From positions 45,609 through 109,608 of the forward strand of contig NZ_QVMG01000009.1 of assembly GCF_010500925.1 (NCBI RefSeq): a stretch of DNA of 64,000 nt, in the 5' to 3' direction. How positions within the stretch are numbered: the first letter of the stretch is position 1; every line of letters begins with the position of its first letter. Below are positions 32,797 to 42,685 of the stretch, in pieces. A model generated the notes under the pieces. The model saw nothing but the letters and a program-made list of their open reading frames with translations, was not told where the DNA came from and did no database searches. The DNA is from Parabacteroides sp. 52 (GTDB taxonomy: Bacteria; Bacteroidota; Bacteroidia; Bacteroidales; Tannerellaceae). Position numbers and translations under genes: made by a program.

Positions 32797-34128
32797 TCAG
32801 AATTGTATAATTGTCTTACCTCCGGTAATAGAAGGATTATTCTCCTGTTTCTCCGCTGCGGAAGGAATCTCCTCTTTTACAGCCACTTTCGCACGCATAG
32901 AAGAAATAAGTTTAGGATCACGGGAATAGGTAGGATTCTCCTCCAGAAGAGCAATCAGGGCATCATCATCCAATTCTTCCGGAGTCAATACCACGACATA
33001 GTCGCGCGCACCGTAATTGCCGGTTCGTTTGATAGGGCCATAATATTTTTCTATCAGGCTCTTGGTATGCTCTTCCTTCTCAATAAGCTCCTGTTCAGTC
33101 ATCTTCGCCTGTTCGGCTTCTACTTGACGCTTTTCTGCTATCAACGGAATATCATCCATCGTGAAACCGGTAGCCAATACGGTAACCTTAACTTTTTTAT
33201 CCAATGAATTATCGATAGCCGTACCCCAAATCACCTCTACATAGCGGTTCGATTCCGACATAAATTCATGGATATAGTTCATTTCTTCCATCAGTAATTC
33301 CGCATGTTCGCTGAAGCAAACGTTCAGAAGTACGCGTTTGGCATTCTTCACATTCTTATTACCCAACAGAGGAGAGTTTAGTGCATCCTCCAAAGCGATA
33401 CGTACACGGTCTTCTCCTTCGCCGAATCCGTTACTCATCAAAGCAACGCCCCCATCTTTCATGGTCGTTTTCACATCGGCAAAGTCAAGATTGATAATAC
33501 CCGGCTGGGTAATAATCTCTGCAATACTTTTGGCTGCTGTCGTGAGTGTATCATCTGCCTTCCTAAAAGCATTCAACACAGTCAGGTCGGAATAGATATC
33601 CCGTAAACGTTCGTTATTTATAACCAATAAGGCATCTACATTCTTTGCAATCTCTTCTACCCCATTCAATGCCTGGATAATCTTGGGTTCTCCTTCAAAA
33701 AGAAAAGGGATAGTAACAATACCTACCGTAAGAAGTCCCATATCGCGGGCAATGCGGGCAATAACAGGAGCTGCTCCGGTACCGGTTCCTCCCCCCATTC
33801 CGGCAGTGATGAAAACCATCTTTGTACCGTCGCTCAACAGATTGCGGATGTCATCCATGCTTTCTTCTGCCGCCAATTTGGCTCTTTCCGGTTTATTTCC
33901 GGCACCTAATCCTTGTGTAATCTTTCTTCCCAACACAATTTTGTCAGGCACATTGGAACGGTTCAATGCCTGGCTGTCGGTATTACACAAGACGAAAGAA
34001 ACATCCTGTATACCTTCTTCATACATATGGTTGACGGCATTACCACCGCCCCCTCCTACACCTATTACCTTTATGATAGTAGGATTACCTGTTGCATAAT
34101 CAAATTCTAATAATGTATCTTCGTTCAT
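32797..34128 (-). CDS. ftsZ: Cell division protein FtsZ
   Basis: 443 residues. The tubulin signature GGGTGTGAAP is at 113-121, with the N-terminal GVGGGGGNAVN at 23-33 and the T7-loop segment NLDFADVKTTMKDGG. After the GTPase core (about 1-320) comes a spacer of about 100 residues rich in E and K and a C-terminal peptide (ITGGKTIIQF), longer than in E. coli, as usual in Bacteroidetes. It polymerises with GTP into the division ring. Its gene lies 33 bp after ftsA. Confidence 0.98.
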   Translation of the reverse strand: MNEDTLLEFDYATGNPTIIKVIGVGGGGGNAVNHMYEEGIQDVSFVLCNTDSQALNRSNVPDKIVLGRKITQGLGAGNKPERAKLAAEESMDDIRNLLSDGTKMVFITAGMGGGTGTGAAPVIARIARDMGLLTVGIVTIPFLFEGEPKIIQALNGVEEIAKNVDALLVINNERLRDIYSDLTVLNAFRKADDTLTTAAKSIAEIITQPGIINLDFADVKTTMKDGGVALMSNGFGEGEDRVRIALEDALNSPLLGNKNVKNAKRVLLNVCFSEHAELLMEEMNYIHEFMSESNRYVEVIWGTAIDNSLDKKVKVTVLATGFTMDDIPLIAEKRQVEAEQAKMTEQELIEKEEHTKSLIEKYYGPIKRTGNYGARDYVVVLTPEELDDDALIALLEENPTYSRDPKLISSMRAKVAVKEEIPSAAEKQENNPSITGGKTIIQF

Positions 34129-34161
34129 TGCCTTCCGGTTTTATTGCATTCACAGATTTTC

Positions 34162-35496
34162 TTATCGCATATCATCTTCATCGAAAAGAGTTCCGATCTT
34201 ATCGATTCCTTTATTAAAGAAATCTTTAAATCCACCTTTCTTCTTCGCAGGATCTTTCTTTTCTTTTTTGGGTGGTGTTTTCTTTTCCTCCTCTATTTCT
34301 ATTTCCGGGAAAAGCGTGTCCGGTTGTTCAACAACGGGAGGGATGTAGGTCGCACAATTCTCCGTACCCTGCAATAGCAAGCCTAAGGCACCGGCATAAT
34401 CAGAAAGCGAAGCGATCTCACTTCTTTCTACCAATCCTTTGCGCACAGAGGCATAACGCACCTCCATCTTCAATCGTTTCTGCATCACCTCAGCCAGGTT
34501 CCGTAAACAAGAAGCGCCACCGGTAATAACGACACCGGCGCCTAATGTTTTGACCAGGTCATCTGATTCCAACTGTGCAAATACATTTTCAAGAATTTCT
34601 TTCACGCGTGACTCAATCACCATATTCACATCTGCCAGACCAATCTCACGCATGCCTGTGCCATCTACCGAATTCACCTGAATATAGGTATCATTTTCTT
34701 TATCTTCCAGGGCATTGCCATACATTATCTTTACTTTCTCCGCTTCCGTTTCCACCAGATAAAGACGAGTCAAGTCCTTTGTTATCAAGTTACCTCCCAA
34801 AGGAATGACACTCATATTCACCAATTTCCCCCCTTTGTATACCGTTAGAGAAGTCACTCCGGCACCAAAATTGATCAATGCACAGCCCAATTCTTTTTCA
34901 TTCTCACTCAATACCACTTCGGCAAGAGCCAAAGGAGAGATAAGAATACCGGCCAGTTTGACCTGCGCTCTTTCAGCAATACTGTTTTCTATATGGCGTC
35001 TGACGGACGGACGTCCGACGATCAATTTAAAGCGGGCTTCTATTGTCTGACAAGGGATACCCACCGGTTGGGGTTCCAGTTTGCCATCCACATAATAAGA
35101 AGGAGAGACAATATCGAGTACATCCAGCATCTCCGGTTTATAAGCGCGGCATTCTTCCAGGAACATATCAATAATTTCCTCTGTCACCACACTATTCTCT
35201 TCCATTTCTTTCACAATGGAATGATCGATGGAATGCAGGGATTGCCCTCCTGTGCCTACATATACTTTCCCTATTTTGGAACCGTTCAGATGCGTTTCCA
35301 GTTTATAGACAAGTTTCTTAATCTTGGAGGCAGTCTCTTCTATGTTAAAAACATTTCCTCTCCGTATACTGGCTCCAGCATCTTCCATCTCGTGGGCTAT
35401 AATCGTCAGTGTACCGGATGCATTCTTGACCCCTACCATCCCCACCAGGCGGGATGTACCCAAATCAATAGCCGCTATAAAGTCTGTATATGCCAT
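34162..35496 (-). CDS. ftsA: Cell division protein FtsA
   Basis: 444 residues of the actin fold: phosphate-1 loop AIDLGTSRLVGMVG near residue 10, an adenosine loop at VVITGGASCLRNL near 320. It tethers FtsZ to the membrane. The C-terminus has a lysine- and proline-rich linker (TPPKKEKKDPAKKKGG) before an amphipathic end (FKDFFNKGIDKIGTLF) that is the likely membrane-targeting sequence, followed by the acidic tail DEDDMR. Confidence 0.97.
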   Translation of the reverse strand: MAYTDFIAAIDLGTSRLVGMVGVKNASGTLTIIAHEMEDAGASIRRGNVFNIEETASKIKKLVYKLETHLNGSKIGKVYVGTGGQSLHSIDHSIVKEMEENSVVTEEIIDMFLEECRAYKPEMLDVLDIVSPSYYVDGKLEPQPVGIPCQTIEARFKLIVGRPSVRRHIENSIAERAQVKLAGILISPLALAEVVLSENEKELGCALINFGAGVTSLTVYKGGKLVNMSVIPLGGNLITKDLTRLYLVETEAEKVKIMYGNALEDKENDTYIQVNSVDGTGMREIGLADVNMVIESRVKEILENVFAQLESDDLVKTLGAGVVITGGASCLRNLAEVMQKRLKMEVRYASVRKGLVERSEIASLSDYAGALGLLLQGTENCATYIPPVVEQPDTLFPEIEIEEEKKTPPKKEKKDPAKKKGGFKDFFNKGIDKIGTLFDEDDMR

Positions 35497-35499
35497 AGT

Positions 35500-36228
35500 T
35501 TATTTTTTTGTGCAAACAATCTGATTCTTATACTTTAAATTAATTATACTATACTTCTCCCAACCCATCTTAGGGATTGTTTGTTTATAGAATAACTGCA
35601 AATTATCCAGCTTCTCTTCAAAACCATCGAAGGAACCTAATACAATGCGGTGGTTTCCCACCCGTGGAATGAGTTCTATATCCTTATTCGGATGCACATA
35701 GACTTGCTCTATCTGATTATTCCAGAAATCATTCTTCTGCAAAAATAGCGCAAATTTGTATAAGTCAGTCATGGCAAGCTCTTTTTCCACATATCCGCTT
35801 ACCACAGGCACATATGCGACATAACGCGCACTTACCGGCATTATACTGCCTTGATTATCCACATAATAACTCCCTTGTGTCCCAAGGATTCGCAAGATAG
35901 GGATTTTTTGTTTTACTTCCAATTTAATCTTTCCGGAAGGCGTTTTGTACGCTTCCACATTGGAAATCATTTGATTTTTTAATAGTTCTGTCTCTATCTG
36001 GTCGGTATTAACTGCCGACATCGGTTTGTCTATCGGATTGAGCTCCACCCGCTTCAGGAGAGAAAGAATATCTTGTTCATTGACAAAGTGTTTATCCAGG
36101 CTATCTTTGACAATCACTTCCAAATCATGGCATATCATATCCTGTTCTCTCTCCGGGAAGAAGAAAAAAGCAAAGAGTATATACCCCAACAGTAAGACTG
36201 CGATCAATACAGAAATAAACCGAACCAT
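35500..36228 (-). CDS. ftsQ: Cell division protein FtsQ
   Basis: 242 residues: a short cytoplasmic start, one membrane helix (about 3-22), and a periplasmic part with POTRA-like (about 35-105) and FtsQ domains. It is recognised mainly by position between murC and ftsA and by the pattern VEAYKTPSGKIKLEVKQKIPI with GSYYVDNQGSIMP. It belongs to the FtsQ-FtsL-division-protein complex. The stop and the ftsA start are 3 bp apart. Confidence 0.85.
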   Translation of the reverse strand: MVRFISVLIAVLLLGYILFAFFFFPEREQDMICHDLEVIVKDSLDKHFVNEQDILSLLKRVELNPIDKPMSAVNTDQIETELLKNQMISNVEAYKTPSGKIKLEVKQKIPILRILGTQGSYYVDNQGSIMPVSARYVAYVPVVSGYVEKELAMTDLYKFALFLQKNDFWNNQIEQVYVHPNKDIELIPRVGNHRIVLGSFDGFEEKLDNLQLFYKQTIPKMGWEKYSIINLKYKNQIVCTKK

Positions 36229-36238
36229 ACGCTCTTAT

Positions 36239-37636
36239 TTAATCCGGACAAATCCGGTTTGTTTTATCCTCCAGTATGTTCTTCACAGGCACGACCAAGC
36301 GATCGATATCGCCGGCACCCACCATTAGAACGACTTCGTAATTCCCTTGACGCATCCTTGTCAACAACTCCTGCTTCGAACAAAGCGTTTTATCATGCAA
36401 AGTCACCTTGTCAAAGATTAATCGTGCATCCACTCCGGGTATCGGTTCTTCCCGGGCCGGATAAATATCCAAAAGAATCAATTCGTCCAATAAAGAAAGG
36501 CTGGCAGCAAATGCCTCTGCAAAATCCCGCGTCCGGCTATAAAGGTGGGGTTGAAAAACACCCGTCACTTTCCGCCCGGCATACAATTCTTTCACAGACA
36601 ATATACTGGCTTTCAACTCTGCCGGATGATGTGCATAATCATCTATCAATACGATATCTTCTTGTTTCAACTGAAAGTCAAAGCGACGCCGGGGTCCGGC
36701 AAAACCAGCCATAGCCGTTTTCAGTTCCTCCGGCTTAGCCCCATTCAACCAGGCGATAGCCATAGCTGCCACTCCATTTTCTATATTTACTTTCATCGGC
36801 ACCCCTAACTGCACATCCGGTATACAAATATCGGGGCCTACAAAATCAAAGAATATCTCTCCATTCCCTACGCGTATATGCTGCGCATGGAAATCACCTC
36901 CGTCACCTGCCGAATACGTATACAACTTCACACCCGGCTGTAGACGAGGGCTTACGTCTATCCCTTGGCGCATCAACAGACAACCGTCCGGACGAATCAG
37001 GGAAGTAAATTTCTCAAAACTCTCCCGATATGCCTCTGCCGTTCCATAAATATCCAGGTGATCCGGATCGGCCGAAGTGATCACAGCCATATAAGGAGTC
37101 AGCCAATGGAAAGAACGGTCGAACTCATCCGCCTCAATCACGGTCAAATCACTTTTATCGGAAAGCATCAGATTACTCTCATACCCTTTCAGTATCCCTC
37201 CGAGAAAAGCATTACAGTCCACATGCGACTGTTTCAATAAATGAGCCACCATAGAAGAAGTCGTTGTCTTTCCATGCGTACCGGCAATACATAACCCCCG
37301 CGAATGACGGGTGATCTCTCCCAATACACGCGCCCGCTTCATTATTTCAAAGCCATGGGAGCGGAACCACGTAAGCTCCGTATGTGTATCCGGTACCGCC
37401 GGGGTATAAATCACCAACGTTGTGGCAGGAGATTGGCAATACACCGGAATCCGTTCGACATTATCTTCATAATGTATCTCGGCCCCCTCCTTATTCAATG
37501 TTTCTGTTAACTCGGAAGGTGTTTTATCATATCCGCCCACCCGTTTGTTCTTGGACAGGAAATAACGGATCAAGGCACTCATGCCTATCCCTCCGGCTCC
37601 CACGAAATAGATATTTTGTACGCTGTTTATATCCAT
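36239..37636 (-). CDS. murC: UDP-N-acetylmuramate-L-alanine ligase
   Basis: 465 residues. The N-terminal Rossmann part has FVGAGGIGMSAL (11-22), the Mur ATP loop is GTHGKTTTSS (119-128), and VIEADEFDRSFHWL and DDYAHHPAELKA are typical of MurC. It adds L-alanine to UDP-MurNAc using ATP. Its start codon directly abuts the murG stop. Confidence 0.97.
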   Translation of the reverse strand: MDINSVQNIYFVGAGGIGMSALIRYFLSKNKRVGGYDKTPSELTETLNKEGAEIHYEDNVERIPVYCQSPATTLVIYTPAVPDTHTELTWFRSHGFEIMKRARVLGEITRHSRGLCIAGTHGKTTTSSMVAHLLKQSHVDCNAFLGGILKGYESNLMLSDKSDLTVIEADEFDRSFHWLTPYMAVITSADPDHLDIYGTAEAYRESFEKFTSLIRPDGCLLMRQGIDVSPRLQPGVKLYTYSAGDGGDFHAQHIRVGNGEIFFDFVGPDICIPDVQLGVPMKVNIENGVAAMAIAWLNGAKPEELKTAMAGFAGPRRRFDFQLKQEDIVLIDDYAHHPAELKASILSVKELYAGRKVTGVFQPHLYSRTRDFAEAFAASLSLLDELILLDIYPAREEPIPGVDARLIFDKVTLHDKTLCSKQELLTRMRQGNYEVVLMVGAGDIDRLVVPVKNILEDKTNRICPD

Positions 37637-38740
37637 TTATCTATTGATCATTTGTATTATTTCATCAACTATCCGCCCGGCACTGTCCCGCTGAGCCAAC
37701 AACCCTATATGCGTACGCAATGCCTGAAGCCGCTCGTCGTTCCCCACCACATTCAATGCCACAGGGACCAACTGCTCTTCCGCTTCTTTGTCAGCGACCA
37801 TCAGGGCGGCATCTTTATAAACCAAAGCCAGGGCATTTTGGGTCTGGTGATCTTCCGACACATTCGGCGAAGGCACCAAGACAACCGGTTTCTTCAATAG
37901 GCAGAGTTCAGAGATAGAACTGGCACCGGCCCGGGATATCACCAGGTCTGCCGCCTCATACGCATAATCCATACGGGTTATAAAATCAGCGCACCAGATA
38001 CCCTTCTGCTCATACGCCTGCAAACAGTTTTGGGCCTCCTGGGCATACGAACGTCCCGTTTGCCAGATAAGCTGTACGTCGGCAGCCACAAACATATCCA
38101 GGTGTTTCTGTATGCTTCGGTTTATCGTACGGGCACCCAAACTCCCCCCTACGACAAGTATTGTTTTCTTTTCCGGAGAGAGACCAAAAAAAGACATCGC
38201 CTCCTCCTTTTTCCCGACAGCCTTTTCCAGGTCACTGCGCACCGGATTTCCGGTCAGTATCAATTTCTCTGCCGGGAAAAACTTCTGCATCCCGTCATAA
38301 GCCACACATATCTTAGCGGCCTTGCGAGCCAAGAGTTTGTTGGTAACTCCTGCATAGGAATTTTGCTCCTGGATAAGGGTAGGAACTCCTGCCGAAGCTG
38401 CCGCCCAGAGTGTCGGTCCACTGGCATATCCTCCTACGCCTATCGCTATATCGGGTTTGAATTCCCGGATGATTTTTTTGGCCAGCCTCAGGCTTTTCTG
38501 CAAACGCATCATCACCTTGAAATTCTTTAAGAGATGGGCTCTATCCAGTCCGCAGACAGGCAATCCGATGATCTGATATCCTGCCGCAGGCACTTTCTCC
38601 ATCTCCATCCGGTCTTCTGCACCGATAAAAAGGATCTCTGCATCTGGATAACGCTGCTTCACTGTATTTGCGATGGATATAGCCGGGAAAATATGCCCCC
38701 CCGTGCCCCCGCCACTTATTATCAGTCTATAGGGTCTCAT
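37637..38740 (-). CDS. murG: MurG glycosyltransferase (lipid II formation)
   Basis: 367 residues of the GT-B fold: SGGGTGGHIFPAISIA near the N-terminus, the second glycine loop VVGGSLGARTIN, and the donor-binding SRAGASSISEL. It moves GlcNAc from UDP-GlcNAc to lipid I on the inner face of the membrane. The start overlaps the ftsW stop by 4 bp. Confidence 0.97.
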   Translation of the reverse strand: MRPYRLIISGGGTGGHIFPAISIANTVKQRYPDAEILFIGAEDRMEMEKVPAAGYQIIGLPVCGLDRAHLLKNFKVMMRLQKSLRLAKKIIREFKPDIAIGVGGYASGPTLWAAASAGVPTLIQEQNSYAGVTNKLLARKAAKICVAYDGMQKFFPAEKLILTGNPVRSDLEKAVGKKEEAMSFFGLSPEKKTILVVGGSLGARTINRSIQKHLDMFVAADVQLIWQTGRSYAQEAQNCLQAYEQKGIWCADFITRMDYAYEAADLVISRAGASSISELCLLKKPVVLVPSPNVSEDHQTQNALALVYKDAALMVADKEAEEQLVPVALNVVGNDERLQALRTHIGLLAQRDSAGRIVDEIIQMINR

Positions 38741-40041
38741 ATCTTTTCTTCTTCTATTGTTTCTACTTCTTCTACATCCAGAAGGACAGCCAGTTCTTCC
38801 GCCTCCGCCTCTTCATTTCCTTCCTGCGGATCTTCTTCTATCTGCTCTGTCTCTTCTTCTATCCTCTCTTCTTCTTCATTGCCCATACCGGCTCCAAAAC
38901 GACTGATACTCAGGACCACACCGAAATAGATACAGGTGATAAGCGTAGAAGTCCCCCCCCGACTCACCAGAGGCAAAGGTTGTCCCGTCACCGGAATAAG
39001 ATCGACCGCAACGGCCATATTGGCAAATGCCTGCACGACGATCACCAATCCACAGCCCAATACCAGATACTTGGCAAACGGCTTTTCACATCGCCTGGCA
39101 ATCATACCGGCACGTACCAACAACATCACATATAATAACAAGACAAAGAGTCCTCCTACCATTCCCAACTCTTCAATGATGATCGCATAAATAAAATCGG
39201 AATATGCCTGCGGCAGAAAATCCCGTTGTAAGCTATGTCCGGGCAGTTTCCCAAAGACACCCCCGCGGGCTATGGCAATCTTTGCATGGTACACCTGGTA
39301 ATTATCGTCCGTAATTTTAGGAATCGCATGTTGCTCCACCCCCGCCTCCTGTGGTTCAAAGAAACGTTCCATACGAGCTTGCCAGGTGCTGAAACGGTCC
39401 GGCAGATACTTTGTCACATCTTCGGGGGTAAAGCGCAACAATACGATGAACAACACCCCGGCAAGTAACAAGACCCCACCCAGCTTCAACAACTTCAGGA
39501 AGGGCACCTGACCGATAAACATCAACATAAAGACAATACCGAACAGCATAAGAGCCGTTGAAAAGTTCTCCGGCAAAATAAGCAGACAGGTCACGGCTGC
39601 CACAATGAGAATGTATTTAAATATCTGATCTTCCGAAAACCGACTCCGCTTACTCAACATGAATGAGACAAACACCAACAAAGAGAGCTTCGCAAACTCC
39701 GAGGGTTGAAACTGAATACCAAACAGTTCCATCCACCGATGGGCATCGTTGGCGCCAATCCCGATAAAAGGCGTCAGGATAAGCATGCCGATGGATACAG
39801 GCAGTAACAATATCAGAATCGGAAAAAAACGATAAGGCACATTGTGGATCAACAGGATCAGAACAAAACCACCCAAAAGAAAGGTAGCATGCCGCACAAT
39901 CGGTCCCCAATGGTTGGCTGTCCCTTTATACGTCAATGTGCTGGTCGCACTAAAGACCTCCACCACCGATATAAGACAGAGGAACATGAATATCACCCAT
40001 ATCACCCGGTCGCCTCTGAATAATTTACTTGCTAAATCCAT
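38737..40041 (-). CDS. ftsW: FtsW peptidoglycan glycosyltransferase with acidic tail
   Basis: 434 residues with about ten membrane helices of the SEDS family; QPSEFAKL and the late loop VTGQPLPLVSRGGTS are diagnostic. It polymerises lipid II during division with the class B penicillin-binding protein encoded nearby. Unusual is the last 50 residues, a cytoplasmic tail in which nearly half the positions are glutamate (for instance EEEERIEEETEQIEED). Canonical FtsW ends soon after the last helix. Confidence 0.95.
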   Translation of the reverse strand: MDLASKLFRGDRVIWVIFMFLCLISVVEVFSATSTLTYKGTANHWGPIVRHATFLLGGFVLILLIHNVPYRFFPILILLLPVSIGMLILTPFIGIGANDAHRWMELFGIQFQPSEFAKLSLLVFVSFMLSKRSRFSEDQIFKYILIVAAVTCLLILPENFSTALMLFGIVFMLMFIGQVPFLKLLKLGGVLLLAGVLFIVLLRFTPEDVTKYLPDRFSTWQARMERFFEPQEAGVEQHAIPKITDDNYQVYHAKIAIARGGVFGKLPGHSLQRDFLPQAYSDFIYAIIIEELGMVGGLFVLLLYVMLLVRAGMIARRCEKPFAKYLVLGCGLVIVVQAFANMAVAVDLIPVTGQPLPLVSRGGTSTLITCIYFGVVLSISRFGAGMGNEEEERIEEETEQIEEDPQEGNEEAEAEELAVLLDVEEVETIEEEKI

Positions 40042-40064
40042 CGTATTACGCCTTAAGGGTTATT

Positions 40065-41402
40065 TCACAGGTTGCGAACACATTGTTTAAACTGGTCTCC
40101 CCTGTCCTCATAGTTTTCAAAGAGGTCGAAACTGGCACAACAGGGAGACAATAAAACCGTATCCCCTTTCTCTGCCAGCCGGTATGCTTTCGCCACCGCT
40201 TCTTCCATGGAGTGGGCCTCTTCGGTCACAGGCACTTTGCCATCAAAGAAATCATGCAGTTTATTATTGTCTATACCCAGGAAGATCAATGCCCGTACCT
40301 TTTTCCGCACAAGCTCTTCTATTTCGGCATAGTCATTTCCTTTATCCGTACCTCCCAATATCAAAACAACCTTTGTCTGCATACTGCCTAAAGCATACCA
40401 ACAGGAATTGACATTCGTCGCTTTCGAGTCATTGATATAGTCGACTCCCCGCACACGCGCTACCTTTTCCAGCCGGTGTGCGACACCTGTAAAATCACTC
40501 AGGGAGGCTCTGATATTCTCATTCTGAATATCTAACACCTTGGCAGTAATACCCGAGGCCAACGAATTATATAAATTATGCGTACCCGTCAACGCCAATA
40601 AATCCTCATCCATAGTAAATATACCGTTTAAAGTGTCAATGATTAGTTTGTTATTTTCCGTATATCCCTTCAGGCCTTCTTTCGGTGTAAGTCCAAAGGG
40701 ATAAAGAGTTGCCTGCGGATGATGTTTTTCTATCTCCCGGGCGATAATCGGATCATCGTTCCAGTAGATAAAAGCATCCGCCGAGGTTTGGTTTTGCAGG
40801 ATACGAAATTTCGCATCCACATAATTTTGCATTTCATAATTATACCGATCCAGATGATCGGGGGTTATATTCAATAACACAGCTATATCAGCCTTGAAAT
40901 CATACATATTATCCAACTGAAAACTACTGAGTTCGATCACATAATACCTATGAGGATCTTCCGCCACCTGATAGGCAAGGCTATATCCTACGTTTCCTGC
41001 CAAACCCACATCCAGTCCAGCCTCTTTCAACAGGTGCCAGGTGAGCATGGTCGTTGTCGTTTTCCCGTTACTACCGGTGATACAGATCATTTTGGCATCC
41101 GTATACCGGCCGGCAAATTCAATCTCAGACACGATAGACGTCCCTGATTCCCTGAGTTTCTTTATCAACGGAGCTTTATCCGGTATCCCCGGACTTTTGA
41201 TCACTTCGTCGGCAGACAGGATAAGTTCCTCCGTATGTTTTCCTTCTTCCCAGGGTATATTCCGCTGGTTCAACATCTCTTTGTATTTCAACGGAATAAT
41301 AGAAAGATCGGATAAAAAGACATCGAATCCTTCTTTCTGGGCCAAGACAGCAGCTCCTGTGCCGCTTTCCCCCCCGCCTAATATGACAATACGTTTTTTC
41401 AT
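40065..41402 (-). CDS. murD: UDP-N-acetylmuramoylalanine-D-glutamate ligase
   Basis: 445 residues. ILGGGESGTGAA at 7-18, ATP loop GSNGKTTTT at 110-118, NITPDHLDRY, NDSKATN and LSPCCASFDLFENYEDRG are standard MurD segments. It adds D-glutamate to UDP-MurNAc-L-Ala. The gene is 5 bp after the mraY stop. Confidence 0.97.
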   Translation of the reverse strand: MKKRIVILGGGESGTGAAVLAQKEGFDVFLSDLSIIPLKYKEMLNQRNIPWEEGKHTEELILSADEVIKSPGIPDKAPLIKKLRESGTSIVSEIEFAGRYTDAKMICITGSNGKTTTTMLTWHLLKEAGLDVGLAGNVGYSLAYQVAEDPHRYYVIELSSFQLDNMYDFKADIAVLLNITPDHLDRYNYEMQNYVDAKFRILQNQTSADAFIYWNDDPIIAREIEKHHPQATLYPFGLTPKEGLKGYTENNKLIIDTLNGIFTMDEDLLALTGTHNLYNSLASGITAKVLDIQNENIRASLSDFTGVAHRLEKVARVRGVDYINDSKATNVNSCWYALGSMQTKVVLILGGTDKGNDYAEIEELVRKKVRALIFLGIDNNKLHDFFDGKVPVTEEAHSMEEAVAKAYRLAEKGDTVLLSPCCASFDLFENYEDRGDQFKQCVRNL

Positions 41403-41407
41403 CTTTC

Positions 41408-42667
41408 TTATCGCATCTTCAATGTCACAATCGTTATTGCAGCCAGGATAATACCTATCAACCAGAAACGCACCACGATCTTCGACTCGGGAACCACATT
41501 GAACGGTTTCTGAATCAATGCTTGTATACCCGCATTGCCGGGCTTCTGGAAATGATGGTGCAAAGGTGTCATTTTAAAGATCCGGCGTCCTTCTCCGTAC
41601 TTCCTCTTCGTATATTTGAAATAGAACACCTGCAGCATAACCGTAAGGCTTTCTGCCAGGAAAATACCGCAGAGGATGGGTATCAATAATTCTTTGCGGA
41701 TGATAATCGCAAAAACAGCAATGATACCACCCAGAGTCAAACTGCCCGTATCTCCCATAAACACCTGGGCCGGGAAAGAGTTATACCATAGAAAACCGAC
41801 GGTTGCCCCAATGAAAGCGGCCGCAAATATCACCAGTTCCTCCGCACCCGGAATAAACATAATATTCAGGAACGAGGCAAATTCGATATGCGACGACATA
41901 TAAGCCAGGATCCCCAAGGCTACCCCGATGATAGCCGAGCTCCCTGCCGCCAGCCCATCCAATCCGTCCGTCAGGTTGGCTCCATTGGATACAGCCGTCA
42001 CGATAAAGATAACCACCAGGATAAAGACAATCCATGCAGCCGGTTCTTTATAGTCACCGGCCCAGTCGACAAGCTGAGCATAGTCGAAGTTATTGTTTTT
42101 CATAAAAGGGATGGTGGTCTTTGTAGACTTGGTCCCCTCCGCATGATAATGTACATCTTCTATTTCCTCTCCATTGTAAACCTCCACATTCTCACGGATA
42201 ACCACATCGGGGCTGATATAAAGCACCATGCCGACAATCAGTCCCAGTCCGACCTGCCCGATCACCTTGAAACGTCCCTGCAAGCCTTCTTTATCTTTTT
42301 TGAACACTTTGATGTAATCGTCCAGAAAGCCTATCAAGCCAAGCCATAGGGTGGTCACTCCCATCAACAACAGGTAGATATTATCCAACCGGGCACATAA
42401 GAGGGTAGGAATAAGTATGGCAATGATGATAATGATTCCTCCCATTGTCGGCGTTCCTTTCTTACTGTATTGCCCTTCCAGGCCCAAGTCACGCACCGTC
42501 TCTCCGATCTGGAGTCTGCGCAATTTGTCGATGATACGGCGCCCGATCGTTGTCGAGATAAAAAGAGAAAGAATCAATGCCAGGCCGGATCGGAAGGAGA
42601 TATATTTAAACATCCCCGCTCCAGGCAGATCCAATTGATCCAGATACGTAAAGAGGTAATATAACAT
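41408..42667 (-). CDS. mraY: MraY phospho-MurNAc-pentapeptide transferase
   Basis: 419 residues, longer than the 360 or so of E. coli. The conserved motifs are [39 protein letters not shown] with the catalytic aspartates, and the HHHFQ-type [12 protein letters not shown]. It makes lipid I from UDP-MurNAc-pentapeptide and undecaprenyl phosphate. The extra length is mainly an insertion at about 155-210 ([14 protein letters not shown] to [13 protein letters not shown]), likely an exposed loop. Confidence 0.96.
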   Translation of the reverse strand: MLYYLFTYLDQLDLPGAGMFKYISFRSGLALILSLFISTTIGRRIIDKLRRLQIGETVRDLGLEGQYSKKGTPTMGGIIIIIAILIPTLLCARLDNIYLLLMGVTTLWLGLIGFLDDYIKVFKKDKEGLQGRFKVIGQVGLGLIVGMVLYISPDVVIRENVEVYNGEEIEDVHYHAEGTKSTKTTIPFMKNNNFDYAQLVDWAGDYKEPAAWIVFILVVIFIVTAVSNGANLTDGLDGLAAGSSAIIGVALGILAYMSSHIEFASFLNIMFIPGAEELVIFAAAFIGATVGFLWYNSFPAQVFMGDTGSLTLGGIIAVFAIIIRKELLIPILCGIFLAESLTVMLQVFYFKYTKRKYGEGRRIFKMTPLHHHFQKPGNAGIQALIQKPFNVVPESKIVVRFWLIGIILAAITIVTLKMR

Positions 42668-42685
42668 AATCGTTTATATTGTTTT

